A stretch of DNA of 64,000 nt. Origin: Candidatus Peregrinibacteria bacterium HGW-Peregrinibacteria-1 (GTDB lineage Bacteria > Patescibacteriota > Gracilibacteria > UBA1369 > LOWO2-01-FULL-3). The stretch's first letter is position 1. The number at the start of each line of letters is the position of its first letter. Location of the stretch: positions 62,001 to 126,000 of the forward strand of contig PGYE01000001.1 in assembly GCA_002839505.1 (NCBI GenBank), read 5' to 3'. The notes beneath the pieces were generated by a model. That model had not been told where the DNA came from and made no database searches. It saw only the letters and a program-made list of their open reading frames with translations. Positions 1 to 8,449 of the stretch are shown here, piece after piece. A program made the position numbers and the translations under genes.

Positions 1-142
1 CCCCGATGGAACCCGAACCGAAATCATTTGCAACAACTGCCAAGCCCACCTCGGCCACGTCTTCCAAGGAGAAAATTTAACCGAAAAAAACACCCGCCAC
101 TGCGTCAACTCCCTATCCCTAAGCTTCAAAAAACATGAATAA
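1..142 (+). CDS. msrB: Peptide-methionine (R)-S-oxide reductase, C-terminal part
   Basis: Reduces methionine-R-sulfoxide in oxidised proteins. Only the last 46 residues lie in the window; the reading frame is open from base 2 and the start is outside. They contain the second CxxC half of the structural zinc site (CNNC), followed by the family motif QAHLGHVF and the RHCVNS segment that carries the catalytic cysteine. The stop overlaps the msrA start by 8 bases (ATGAATAA), so the two genes are translationally coupled and together cover both methionine sulfoxide stereoisomers. No Shine-Dalgarno sequence is involved. The assignment rests on the motifs and the neighbour. Confidence 0.93.
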   Translation, partial: PDGTRTEIICNNCQAHLGHVFQGENLTEKNTRHCVNSLSLSFKKHE

Positions 143-599
143 CACTCACGAAAAAGCCTATTTTGCCGGAGGATGTTTCTGGGGCGTCGAATACTACCTC
201 CAAAACATCGAAGGCGTAATATCCACCCAAGTCGGCTACATGGGAGGCACCACCAAAAACCCCACCCATGCCGAAGTCGTTGAAGTCATTTTCGACAATT
301 CCAAAACCAGCTTCCAAGAAATCGCCAAACTATTCTTCGAAATCCACGACCCCGGCCAAATCAATCGCCAAGGCCCCGACATCGGCGACCAATACCGCTC
401 CGAAATATTCTACACCACCGAAAACCAAAAACTCACCTCCCAACACCTCATCGACACCCTCAGACAAACCGGCCACCAAGTCGCCACAAAACTAACCAAA
501 GCCCCCACCTTCTGGCCCGCCGAACAATACCACCAAGAATACTACACCAAAACCGGCCACCTCCCCTACTGCCACACCCGAAAGAAAAAGTTTACCTAG
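135..599 (+). CDS. msrA: Peptide-methionine (S)-S-oxide reductase
   Basis: Cytoplasmic repair enzyme for methionine-S-sulfoxide. The N-terminal GGCFWG motif holds the catalytic Cys14, and the family segments VGYMGG, FFEIHDP and QYRSEIFY follow in the expected order. The length of 154 residues is normal for the short MsrA form, and no MsrB domain is fused. Its start overlaps the end of msrB, so the pair is one operon. No plus-strand terminator with a T-run follows the stop; the hairpin at 619-636 is oriented for the opposite strand, although it may also slow this transcript. Confidence 0.96.
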   Translation: MNNTHEKAYFAGGCFWGVEYYLQNIEGVISTQVGYMGGTTKNPTHAEVVEVIFDNSKTSFQEIAKLFFEIHDPGQINRQGPDIGDQYRSEIFYTTENQKLTSQHLIDTLRQTGHQVATKLTKAPTFWPAEQYHQEYYTKTGHLPYCHTRKKKFT

Positions 600-611
600 C
601 CTCCCACACAT

Positions 612-636
612 AAAAAAACCCCAACCGAAGTTGGGG
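612..636 (-). terminator. Rho-independent terminator of the 0.6-1.2 kb non-coding RNA
   Basis: Perfect 7-bp stem CCCCAAC/GTTGGGG (619-625 and 630-636) closed by a four-base loop. On the minus strand it is followed by an uninterrupted T-run (bases 618 down to 612). On the plus strand there is no T-run after it, so it belongs to minus-strand transcription. Confidence 0.88.
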
Positions 637-1156
637 AACACGTCCTATCAATAAAATATTTTGTTTATCGAGAACTTTTGTTTTTGTTTTATATCCATAG
701 CCAAAGCTTTGGTGTTATTTTCAGCCGCACCACCGGCCGTCTGAAATCTCCTATAGTAAGTCCAGAGTCCTTAGTACAAGAGCAGAACCGTGTTTAGAAC
801 TGTCTAAACGTCATCGGATTGACAAATTTTTATCAACCCATCGCTTCAGCAAGGACAGAGAGAGAAACAATCATCACCACCTCGAGCCCCTTATAATTTG
901 GGACAAGAGTCGTTTGTTGCAGTTGAATTGTCAAAGCTTTCATGGCCGCAGATACGCAGTGCTGGAGTAGAAAAGGTAGATGAGCCGTACTGGGTAGTAC
1001 GGTGAATCGCTTTTCTGCGAAGCACCAGTAGATGCAGCCATGAAAGCTTTGACAGGATTGTTTCCCCTATCTGTCTTCGCTTTTTTTTTAAAAGATCACA
1101 GAACCTCACACCGGACTTTTTATTTTTGTTTTTGATTTCCTTAACTGAAGAAATCA
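612..1156 (-). ncRNA. Stand-alone structured RNA of about 540 nt, family unknown
   Basis: A minus-strand transcript is bounded by a near-consensus promoter (1161-1188) and a strong terminator (612-636), with no convincing gene inside. The RNA would open with a 7-bp hairpin at its 5' end (1133-1156). It contains a 16-bp perfect inverted repeat (930-945 with 1038-1053) enclosing further pairings, including the hairpin CCGTACT/AGTACGG, and later hairpins GTTTAG/CTAAAC and GGGTTGA/TCAATCC. The only open frame of note (891-1157) runs through the hairpin arms and resembles nothing I know. I looked for tmRNA marks (T-arm, CCA end), RNase P conserved regions and the SRP GGAAGGAAGC loop and found none. 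It could be a very divergent member of a known class or a new one. Confidence 0.72.
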
Positions 1157-1160
1157 TACG

Positions 1161-1188
1161 ATTATATCAAAGACTAAAATAAAGTCAA
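1161..1188 (-). promoter_or_regulatory. Sigma-70 type promoter of the ~540-nt RNA
   Basis: Reading the minus strand, TTGACT (1188-1183) and a perfect TATAAT (1166-1161) are separated by 16 bp. Transcription should start near 1156-1153, just where the first hairpin of the RNA begins. It is among the closest matches to consensus in the window. Confidence 0.82.
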
Positions 1189-1332
1189 CAAAACAATCCT
1201 AGTCAAACCCTTAAAATCATTGTGCAACACAAAATCATCACGCCTTATCCCCTCATCTAAGCCACCACCCAAAACGCCACCTCACCAAAAAAACTTTTCA
1301 ATTCTCCACCTCCAACCACAAATTTACCTATG

Positions 1333-1360
1333 TTAACACCTCGATATCATATATTCTATA
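1333..1360 (+). promoter_or_regulatory. Possible promoter of the exonuclease gene
   Basis: TTAACA (1333-1338), a 16-bp spacer and TCTATA (1355-1360), 26 bp ahead of the TTG start. The match is moderate. The rest of 1190-1332 is plain C/A-rich spacer in which I see no gene or hairpin. Confidence 0.35.
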
Positions 1361-1385
1361 CCCGCAATTTAATTAATTCAGCACC

Positions 1386-3752
1386 TTGAACCAACAAATC
1401 TTCGTCTCCCTCGACCTCGAAACCACCGGATTCGACAAGGAAAAAGATCAAATCATCGAATTTGGAGCCGTTAAATTCAACCTCGACGGATCCATCAACG
1501 AAACCCTCCAATTCCTCATCAACCCCAAAACCACCATCCCCGAAGTCGTCAGCCACATCACCAATATCTTCGACAAAGATGTCAAAGACGCCCCCTTCTT
1601 CGAGCACAAAAAACAAGAAATTATCGATTTCGTCGAAGACTACCCCATCATCGGCCACAACATCCAATTTGACACCAACTTCCTGAAGACCAAAGGCATT
1701 CCGCTCATCAACAGCGAATACGACACCTGTGAACTCGCCAGCATCCTCATCCCCGGACTCCCCTCATACAGCCTCGAAATCATCGCCGCCATCCTCAAAC
1801 TCCAGCACCACGAAGCCCACCGCGCCCTCGACGACGCCATCGCCGCCCAATACCTCTTCATCGAACTCATCAAACAATTCTCCGGCCTCCCCAAAGAACT
1901 CATCGATCAAATCAAAACCCTCTCCCTCAAATCCGAATGGCCCCTCAAAGAACTCCTCCAACACATTGAACACATCCCCAACAGTGGACAAACCATCGAA
2001 ATCGCCGACTACGGCGACACCGACCCCGTCTACCCCGCTCAACGACTCAGCGACGAACAACTCAAATCCATCACCAACACCGCCCACACGCAACTCTACG
2101 ACTTCTCACCACCCTACCAAGAAGCCATCCACCAAATAATCGAAACCGCCTCCCCCGAAACATATATCAGCCTCCCCACCTCCCTCTTCCGCAAAATCGA
2201 AAGCACCATCCCCGACAACATCGCCAAACTCGAACAACCCCAAAACTATGTCTCCCCCTCCCGCCTCGAAGAATTCAAAAACAAAGACAACTACAAATCC
2301 CACGAATTCACCGCCCTCCTCAAATACCTAGTCTGGATCAACCAAACCAAAACCGGACTCCTCCATGAAATCAAATTCCTCGGCAAAGAAACCCAAACCC
2401 TCAACCAAGTCTGCATCGACCACCACATCAATGCCCTTGAAAACGAACCTTTCTACCAAAAAGCCCTCGAAAACGACCGCAAAAACCCCGCAATCTGTAG
2501 CCACGAATACCTAATCTCCAACAACCTCCACATCAAAGACCTCATCATCTTCAACCTCGAAAACCTCACCAAAACCCTCCACAGCAACCTCTCCAGCTAC
2601 ATCAAACTCGACTACCTCATCAGCACCCTCGAGCAACTCAAAACCCCAGACAACACCCCTCTCATCGGCGAACTCATCACCAAGTCCGAGATCCTCTTTG
2701 GCATGATCGGCATCATCTTCTCAAACAACAACGACGACAATTTCTACAGCCCCAAAGCCCTCATCACCCCCGAACTCATCACCAGCCATAACTGGCAACA
2801 AGCCAAAATCAGCCTCAAAAACCTTATCACTGCCTCAATCAACCTCGGCGACCTCAACACCCGTGAAAACCAAAGCACCCTCCAAAACTGGAAACACCTC
2901 CTCGAAAAACTCCACCTCATGCTCATCACCCCCCACCTCGAAGAAAACACCATCTGGATCGAAAAAGACTACAGCGAAAACATCATACTCCGCCAAAACT
3001 TCAACTCCATCAAAGACCCCCTCAACCAAATCCTCAAAAACTGCAACCACTACCGCATCATCAGCGAAAACCTCGACCTCAACGACAACGGCGCCTTCAT
3101 CAAAACCCTCTTCGGACTCGACCCCGACCTTCCACTCGAAAACCTCGACCCAAAACAAGAAAACCGCAACAATATAACAATCCTCAACGACATCCCCGAC
3201 AACGACCAACACGAAAAAAACACCATCGAATTCCTTCAAGAATACATCGAAAAAAGCACCGGCAACATCTCAATAATCCTCAACTCCAAGCAAAAACTCC
3301 GCCAACTCACCATCCCTCTCAGCCGCCACTTCAAAAACTCCCCCATCAAAATAATCTCCCAACTCACCGGCTCCCTCGGGAAAATCACCCAACAATTCAA
3401 CCAAGCCGGAAACCAAGACCCCAAAGACAAAGCCGTCGTCATCATGACCTCAGGCTTCTGGGAAAACTTCCGCTACCAAGACCAAATCTCACACCTAATA
3501 ATCCACAAAATCCCCTTCGACCCCCCCAGCGACACCTACCTCATGAGCCTCAGCAAACAATTCACCGACCCCTTCAACGAACTCCAAGTCCCAAGAGCCG
3601 TCATCAAAATGAAAAAAATCATCAACCGCATCAACCCCGAAAACCAAATCATCATCCTCGACGGCCGCCTCCTCACCAAAAACTACGGCCGACAATTCAT
3701 CGAAAACTTCGGCTCCATCCCCATCATCACCCAAACCAAAGCCCTGCTATAG
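1386..3752 (+). CDS. DEDDh 3'-5' exonuclease fused to a degenerate DinG-like helicase
   Basis: 788 residues. Residues 1-165 form a DnaQ-like exonuclease with all acidic motifs: D10/E12 in DLETTG, D96 in the GHNIQFDTNF motif, and H145/D150 in HRALDDA. The rest follows the order of the DinG/XPD helicase in exonuclease-DinG fusions, but the ATPase signatures are gone. No GxGKT is visible where motif I belongs, the DEAH box position reads FNLEN, and the QGxGRLIR motif near the end is replaced by KKIINRIN. The C-terminal landmarks still align (SGFWENF, IIHKIPFDPP, ILDGRLLTKNYG). So the nuclease is probably active while the helicase half is likely a structural or DNA-binding remnant. The start is TTG. 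The gene has an extreme C-ending codon bias like its plus-strand neighbours. Confidence 0.8.
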   Translation: MNQQIFVSLDLETTGFDKEKDQIIEFGAVKFNLDGSINETLQFLINPKTTIPEVVSHITNIFDKDVKDAPFFEHKKQEIIDFVEDYPIIGHNIQFDTNFLKTKGIPLINSEYDTCELASILIPGLPSYSLEIIAAILKLQHHEAHRALDDAIAAQYLFIELIKQFSGLPKELIDQIKTLSLKSEWPLKELLQHIEHIPNSGQTIEIADYGDTDPVYPAQRLSDEQLKSITNTAHTQLYDFSPPYQEAIHQIIETASPETYISLPTSLFRKIESTIPDNIAKLEQPQNYVSPSRLEEFKNKDNYKSHEFTALLKYLVWINQTKTGLLHEIKFLGKETQTLNQVCIDHHINALENEPFYQKALENDRKNPAICSHEYLISNNLHIKDLIIFNLENLTKTLHSNLSSYIKLDYLISTLEQLKTPDNTPLIGELITKSEILFGMIGIIFSNNNDDNFYSPKALITPELITSHNWQQAKISLKNLITASINLGDLNTRENQSTLQNWKHLLEKLHLMLITPHLEENTIWIEKDYSENIILRQNFNSIKDPLNQILKNCNHYRIISENLDLNDNGAFIKTLFGLDPDLPLENLDPKQENRNNITILNDIPDNDQHEKNTIEFLQEYIEKSTGNISIILNSKQKLRQLTIPLSRHFKNSPIKIISQLTGSLGKITQQFNQAGNQDPKDKAVVIMTSGFWENFRYQDQISHLIIHKIPFDPPSDTYLMSLSKQFTDPFNELQVPRAVIKMKKIINRINPENQIIILDGRLLTKNYGRQFIENFGSIPIITQTKALL

Positions 3753-3794
3753 CGTACGATGAGCTGTTTCCGAGTCTTTAACGCAATAGATGGT
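3751..3794. repeat. 44-bp dispersed repeat R2, copy a
   Basis: About 36 of 44 bases match the copy at 44240-44283. Shared blocks include AGCGTACG, GAGCTGTTT and CGAGTCTTTAACG. Both copies lie directly behind a plus-strand stop codon and in front of the 3' end of a converging minus-strand gene. This copy overlaps the stop of the exonuclease gene. Confidence 0.7.
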
Positions 3795-3812
3795 GTAATA
3801 AAATCTTTCGCC

Positions 3813-4559
3813 CTACGCGCCCAGGCCACGCAACAACCACCCCACATAATACGAAATCCCCGCCGCCGACCCTGCAATCGCCATCACCTCCAAGCCACCC
3901 CAAAACTTCGAAGTATCCGTCACTCTCCCCTTGATCGCTCCTACAATAAACAGCGCCACCAAAGTAAACACACAGGTAACAAAGAATAGATTCGTATCAC
4001 CGAAATCCACAAACTCATTCATCAAATAGCTCACCAACGGAATCGAACCAATCAAAAGGAATGAAATAAATGTTGCAAGCGCACCTTTCAAAGGACTCAC
4101 ATTCTCACGCGTCATATTAAACTTATTCCTCATCAAAAGATCCACCCAAGAATCCTTATCCGCCGTAATCACCTCCACCGCTCGTTCCAAATCCTTCCCC
4201 TTAAAGTTATACTGCTTCTCCAAAATAAACTGCACCTCTTCCCTCTCATGCTCCGGCTTTTCCTCAATATGCAAAAACTCCATCGCCTTAATTTTTCCAT
4301 ACTCCTGAATCGCCACCCGATCACTTGAAAATTTCCCAACCGCCATCGAAAACCCATCCGCCAGCAAATTCGCCAACCCCATAATCAAAATCACCGGCAA
4401 AGCCAAACCTCCACCTTCCACCGCCGCCACAACCGCAAAAGTCGTCACCGCGCCATCAATTCCCCCATACACAAAATCCGGCACCCACTTATATCCATCC
4501 TTTCTCACACCATGATCCGCAAAAAGTTTCACCCTCGCATCATCATTTTTTTCAAACAT
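3813..4559 (-). CDS. VIT1/CCC1-family iron/manganese transporter
   Basis: 248 residues. The N-terminal membrane segments contain YGGIDGAVTTFAVV and the GLANLLADGFSMAVG helix typical of VIT1/CCC1. An acidic, charged cytoplasmic stretch (about residues 75-145, KPEHEREEVQFILEKQY) corresponds to the metal-binding domain between TM2 and TM3, and three membrane segments follow. Plant and yeast relatives move Fe2+ or Mn2+ out of the cytosol. It is the last gene of the Tro-type operon, 22 bp behind the second permease, so an efflux role balancing the importer is a fair inference. Direction and metal cannot be read from sequence. Confidence 0.85.
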   Translation of the reverse strand: MFEKNDDARVKLFADHGVRKDGYKWVPDFVYGGIDGAVTTFAVVAAVEGGGLALPVILIMGLANLLADGFSMAVGKFSSDRVAIQEYGKIKAMEFLHIEEKPEHEREEVQFILEKQYNFKGKDLERAVEVITADKDSWVDLLMRNKFNMTRENVSPLKGALATFISFLLIGSIPLVSYLMNEFVDFGDTNLFFVTCVFTLVALFIVGAIKGRVTDTSKFWGGLEVMAIAGSAAGISYYVGWLLRGLGA

Positions 4560-4581
4560 AAATAATTTGATATTAAATCAA

Positions 4582-5424
4582 TTAACCTTTCCTAAACCAT
4601 AACATAAACCGCAACAAGCCCCAAATCATAACAAAAATACCGCCAAGTACCGTAATCACCGCGCCCCCAATCGACAAATCTCCCGCAAAAGCCCACCAAA
4701 ACCCCAAAAGACTTCCAACAAGCCCCATCAACACCGCATACACCAACACACCCATAAGGCTTCTGCTCAACAAATATCCTCCCGCCGCCGGCAAGGCAAA
4801 CAGCCCCAGCACCATAATCGACCCCATCACCTCAAACGCCACCACCGCCGTCAAAGTCACCAAAAACAAAATCATAAAATTCAAAAACCGCACCGGCATA
4901 CCAATCGAAACCGCAAACTTCTCGTCAAAAATCATCGTCTTCAACTCCTTATAAAACAAAGTCACAAACCCAAAATTCAATAAAACCGCGACCCCCAAGC
5001 TCCAAATCGCCCTCGGCCCCAAATCCACCCCAAAAAGCTCCAACCTATTAAACCCCGCAAACTCCACACTTCCATAAATCACCGCATCCTGATCCAAATG
5101 CACATTGCCCGCCACCCTTGAAATCATCAAAACCCCAATCGCAAAAAAAGCCGTAAACACAATTCCAATCACCGACTCCTTCGAAACTCTAATCCTCGTT
5201 GCCAAAAACTTCATAATCATCACCGCCAAAAACGCAAAAAGAAACGCAAACACCATAAAGAAAGGTGAACTCAAACTACTGACAATCAAAAACGCCACCA
5301 CAATCCCCGGCAAAACCGCATGCGAAATCGCATCCACCAACATCGCCTCTCTTCGCAAAAACACCAAAGCCCCCAAAAGACTACAAGAAATCGCCGCCAA
5401 AAAAACTATTATTAAAATGCTCAT
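4582..5424 (-). CDS. Metal ABC transporter permease (TroD/ZnuB/MntB family)
   Basis: 280 residues with about eight or nine hydrophobic segments and the family signature LVDAISHAVLPGIVVAF near the N terminus. It is the second inner-membrane subunit of the manganese/zinc importer encoded by the upstream genes. Its start overlaps the end of the preceding permease gene by 4 bp (ATGA). It has no C-terminal extension, unlike its partner. The membrane pair is probably a heterodimer, as TroC/TroD is thought to be. Confidence 0.9.
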   Translation of the reverse strand: MSILIIVFLAAISCSLLGALVFLRREAMLVDAISHAVLPGIVVAFLIVSSLSSPFFMVFAFLFAFLAVMIMKFLATRIRVSKESVIGIVFTAFFAIGVLMISRVAGNVHLDQDAVIYGSVEFAGFNRLELFGVDLGPRAIWSLGVAVLLNFGFVTLFYKELKTMIFDEKFAVSIGMPVRFLNFMILFLVTLTAVVAFEVMGSIMVLGLFALPAAGGYLLSRSLMGVLVYAVLMGLVGSLLGFWWAFAGDLSIGGAVITVLGGIFVMIWGLLRFMLWFRKG

Positions 5425-6674
5425 GAAATGATTTGTTTACCATGTGGATCAACTTTCGGATTACCCAACATCTTCTCCAACCTCACCACCATCTCATCCG
5501 TCAAAATATGCTCCATATCTTCCGCCTCCAAATGCACCTTCCCCGCATCCATACTCAATTTATTCGCCAAATACACCTCCCACAAACGGTGCTTCTTAAT
5601 CAGCTTCCTTCCAAACTCCAATCCCCCTTTGCTCAAAACCCATTGCCCCCCCACAAACTTCACAAGCTTCTTCTTAACTAAAGCCCTCCAAGCCACCAGT
5701 TTCACCAAGACTCCCCCTTTCACCAAATCCTTCTTCACCGTCATCTCAGGGCAATCTCCACTTTCCATCATTCGATAACAACTCAAAACCGCATTCTCAT
5801 AACTCACCCTCACCCGATATCTAAACCCCTCCAACATCTTCATCAAAAACCCCTTCTTACTAAACAAAACCACCAAAATAAAAATCAAACTCAGTACCAC
5901 CACAATACTCGCACCCGTCGGAACATCCCGATACATCACGCTCAAATAAGCTCCAGTCACACCCCCAATCATCCCAAAAGTCACACTCCAAAGCACCGTC
6001 GCCCACAAACTATTTGCCAAAAACAAAGCCGTCACCGCCGGCGTAATAAAAAGCGCCGCCGTCAAAACTACTCCCACCGCCTGCAAAGAAATCACAATCC
6101 CAAAAGAAAAAATTACCGTCAAAAGCACCTCGTTAAAACGATGATTCACGCCCATAACATGCGCATAGTTACGATCAAAAATCATCAGTTTAATCTGCCT
6201 CCATTTAATTAAAACATGCAAAACACCAAGCCCAAACACCGTACCAATCAAAACCACATCCAGCTGCAACATTCCCGCCGCCTGCCCAAAAATAAAATCA
6301 TTGATCCCCGATGGTGAAACATTCTCCATTCTCTTCAAATAACTCAAAAACAAAATCCCAATACCAAAAAACCACGACAACACCACCGCCATCGCCCCAT
6401 CCATCTTAATCCGCGTCGACGCCACAATTTTATCAATCAAAAGCGCACTAATCATCCCACTCACCAACGCCCCCAAAATCAAAATCGGCAAATTCTTCTC
6501 ACCCAAAAAAATAAACGACAACACAATTCCCGGCAAAGCCGCATGCGAAAGCACATCTCCCAAAAGCCCCTGTTTCCTCAACACCGCAAACACCCCCAAA
6601 AGACCGCCCAAAGCCCCCAAAAGCAGACTCCCCGCCATCACATAAACTCCGTTAACAATACTAAAAATCCCCAT
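5421..6674 (-). CDS. Metal ABC transporter permease with C-terminal DtxR-type regulator domain
   Basis: 417 residues, about 140 longer than a plain permease. Residues 1-275 are a TroC/ZnuB permease (GDVLSHAALPGIVL motif, multiple membrane helices). Residues about 300-417 form a winged-helix-like stretch followed by the metal-binding/dimerisation domain of DtxR/MntR proteins: the HRLWEVYL helix, the EAEDMEHILTDE segment, and the LGNPKVDPHGKQI end. This fusion occurs in some manganese transporters. The cytoplasmic domain probably senses the imported metal and gates the transporter rather than binding DNA. It lies 6 bp behind the ATPase gene and overlaps the next permease by 4 bp. Confidence 0.88.
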   Translation of the reverse strand: MGIFSIVNGVYVMAGSLLLGALGGLLGVFAVLRKQGLLGDVLSHAALPGIVLSFIFLGEKNLPILILGALVSGMISALLIDKIVASTRIKMDGAMAVVLSWFFGIGILFLSYLKRMENVSPSGINDFIFGQAAGMLQLDVVLIGTVFGLGVLHVLIKWRQIKLMIFDRNYAHVMGVNHRFNEVLLTVIFSFGIVISLQAVGVVLTAALFITPAVTALFLANSLWATVLWSVTFGMIGGVTGAYLSVMYRDVPTGASIVVVLSLIFILVVLFSKKGFLMKMLEGFRYRVRVSYENAVLSCYRMMESGDCPEMTVKKDLVKGGVLVKLVAWRALVKKKLVKFVGGQWVLSKGGLEFGRKLIKKHRLWEVYLANKLSMDAGKVHLEAEDMEHILTDEMVVRLEKMLGNPKVDPHGKQIIS

Positions 6675-6680
6675 CTTAGA

Positions 6681-7427
6681 TTATATCTTTAAATTATCCA
6701 TAAACGGCAAACTCCCGCCATAAAGCTTCTCCAAATTACCCCTCACAAACACCTCCTCCACCGAACCACTCGCCACCTTCCTCACATTCAACATAATCAC
6801 CGAATCAAAATACTCCTTCACCGTACTCAAATCATGATGCACCACCACCACCGTCTTCCCCTTACTAACCAAATCCTTCAAAATATCCGAAATAGTCTTC
6901 TCTGTCGCCACATCAATCCCCGCATAAGGCTCATCCAAAAGATACAACTCCGCCTGCTGCGCCATCGCCCTCGCCAAAAACACTCTCTGCTTCTGCCCGC
7001 CCGAAAGCTCACTGATTCTTCGCTCCGCCAGATCCTCAATTCCCACATTCTTCAGCGCCCTCTTTACCACATTATGATCCTCATCACCGGGCCGTTGCCA
7101 AAACCGCATCTCTGTATACCGCCCCATCATCACCACATCATAAACCGTCGTCGGAAAATCCCAATCCACCGAATCCCTCTGCGGCACATAAGCCACTCGC
7201 TTCCTCACATTCCCATAACTATCCCCAAAAAAACTCACCTCCCCCGAAACACTCTCCGTCAAACCCAAAAGCGCCTTCAAAAGAGTCGTCTTCCCCGCAC
7301 CATTTGGCCCAATAATTCCCACCAAATGCCCCTTTGTAATCTCAATATCCACATTCCAAACCACCGGCACCCGATCATAAACCACCGTCAAATCTCTCAC
7401 CTCAACAACATTCTCATTTTTTTTCAT
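6681..7427 (-). CDS. Metal ABC transporter ATP-binding protein (TroB/ZnuC family)
   Basis: 248 residues. It has the Walker A motif GPNGAGKTT, a Q-loop in VAYVPQRDSVDWDFP, the ABC signature LSGGQKQR, Walker B plus catalytic Glu in LYLLDEPYAGID, and the switch His in VHHD. The QRDSVDWDFP segment is characteristic of manganese/zinc importer ATPases. The gene sits 7 bp behind the binding-protein gene and 6 bp ahead of the permease, so all subunits are made from one message. Confidence 0.93.
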   Translation of the reverse strand: MKKNENVVEVRDLTVVYDRVPVVWNVDIEITKGHLVGIIGPNGAGKTTLLKALLGLTESVSGEVSFFGDSYGNVRKRVAYVPQRDSVDWDFPTTVYDVVMMGRYTEMRFWQRPGDEDHNVVKRALKNVGIEDLAERRISELSGGQKQRVFLARAMAQQAELYLLDEPYAGIDVATEKTISDILKDLVSKGKTVVVVHHDLSTVKEYFDSVIMLNVRKVASGSVEEVFVRGNLEKLYGGSLPFMDNLKI

Positions 7428-7434
7428 ATAAAAA

Positions 7435-8355
7435 TTAGTTTTTTAACTTCGAAATCTCAAAAACATTATGCCTCACCATCCCCACATAAGTCCCAGCCTC
7501 ACTACCGACCGGCCCCATCGCATCACTGAAAAGCTCTCCCCCAATCTCTACCTCAAAACCACGCCCCATCACACCTTCACGCAAAGCATTCATTGACCTC
7601 TGCGAAACACTCGACTCCACAAAAATCAACGGCACCTCCTTCTCCACAATAAAATCCACCAACTCCTCCAAATCCTTCACCCCATATTCCTGCACAGTAT
7701 TAATTCCCTGAATCGCCTCCACCTCAACTCCATAAGCCCTCCCAAAATATCCAAAGGCATCATGCGCCGTCACCAGCACTCTCCTCTCCACAGGTATTTG
7801 CTCAATTTCACCTCTTACCCACTCATCCAAAGCCATAATTTCTTGAAAATATCTCTCAGCATTAATTGCATATTCCTCAGCACCTTCCGGATCAACTTCA
7901 CTCAACTTATCGCGAACGCCCTCAATCGTATCCGCCCAAAGAACCAAATCAAACCAAATATGCGGATCATTCTGCCCATCAAAACTCAAAAGCCTACTCT
8001 CATCCAAAAATTCACCCGTCCCAAACGCCCGCCCATCCTTCGCCATCGACTCAAAAACATCAACCATCTTCCCCTCCAAATGCAAACCAACATAAAAAAC
8101 CACATCCGCCCGCTGCATTGCCCTCATATCTCCGGCCGTCGGCTGATAAGCGTGTGGATCAACATTCGCCCCCATCAAAGCCTTCACCTCCACACGCTCC
8201 CCCCCCACATTCTTCACCATATCCGCCAACATCCCCACCGTCGCAACTACCTCAACTTTCTCATCTCCCAAAACATCCCCATCACTACTACTAGGCGCAC
8301 ATCCCAGCAACGCGAAACTTGCCACCAAAACCACAAGAAACTTTAATCCTTTCAT
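7435..8355 (-). CDS. TroA-type manganese/zinc-binding lipoprotein of ABC importer
   Basis: 306 residues. A signal peptide ends in the lipobox LLGC (Cys19), so the mature protein is anchored outside the membrane. Predicted metal ligands are His68 (DPHAY), His132 (DPHIW), His198 (TAHDAFGYF) and Asp278 (GGELFSDAMG). This is the same His-His-His-Asp set, at nearly identical spacing, as Treponema TroA (H68, H133, H199, D279), which binds Mn2+ and Zn2+. The FVESS segment found in the manganese-specific PsaA group is also present. First gene of the five-gene operon and the one behind its promoter. Confidence 0.92.
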   Translation of the reverse strand: MKGLKFLVVLVASFALLGCAPSSSDGDVLGDEKVEVVATVGMLADMVKNVGGERVEVKALMGANVDPHAYQPTAGDMRAMQRADVVFYVGLHLEGKMVDVFESMAKDGRAFGTGEFLDESRLLSFDGQNDPHIWFDLVLWADTIEGVRDKLSEVDPEGAEEYAINAERYFQEIMALDEWVRGEIEQIPVERRVLVTAHDAFGYFGRAYGVEVEAIQGINTVQEYGVKDLEELVDFIVEKEVPLIFVESSVSQRSMNALREGVMGRGFEVEIGGELFSDAMGPVGSEAGTYVGMVRHNVFEISKLKN

Positions 8356-8376
8356 AATAAAACTAAGACAAATAAT

Positions 8377-8423
8377 ACTTTTTAACCAAAGTAAAAGTTA
8401 ATGCGACCTAACTTTATTGTCAA
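8377..8423 (-). promoter_or_regulatory. Promoter and candidate metal-regulator operator of the Tro operon
   Basis: On the minus strand TTGACA (8423-8418) and TAACTT (8400-8395) are 17 bp apart. An inverted repeat ACTTTT/AAAAGT (8377-8382, 8393-8398) with TTAACCAAAG inside it overlaps the -10 and start region, a usual place for a repressor. A TTAACC(A/T)AA block also stands before the MntR-like gene and before the SOD gene. Binding by the MntR-like protein is inference. Confidence 0.5.
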
Positions 8424-8449
8424 TAGCAAAATATCTCGCTCAAACAACA

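Noticed and set aside
612-1156. tmRNA, RNase P RNA or SRP RNA
   Set aside because: No tRNA-like end with T-arm and CCA, no RNase P P4 sequence pair, no GGAAGGAAGC-type SRP loop found on reading. A short AAAGTCCGG match near the 5' end is not supported by the other RNase P regions.
891-1157. 88-codon minus-strand ORF
   Set aside because: It runs through the paired arms of the ~540-nt RNA, begins at the predicted transcription start, and its translation has no recognisable or plausible protein character.
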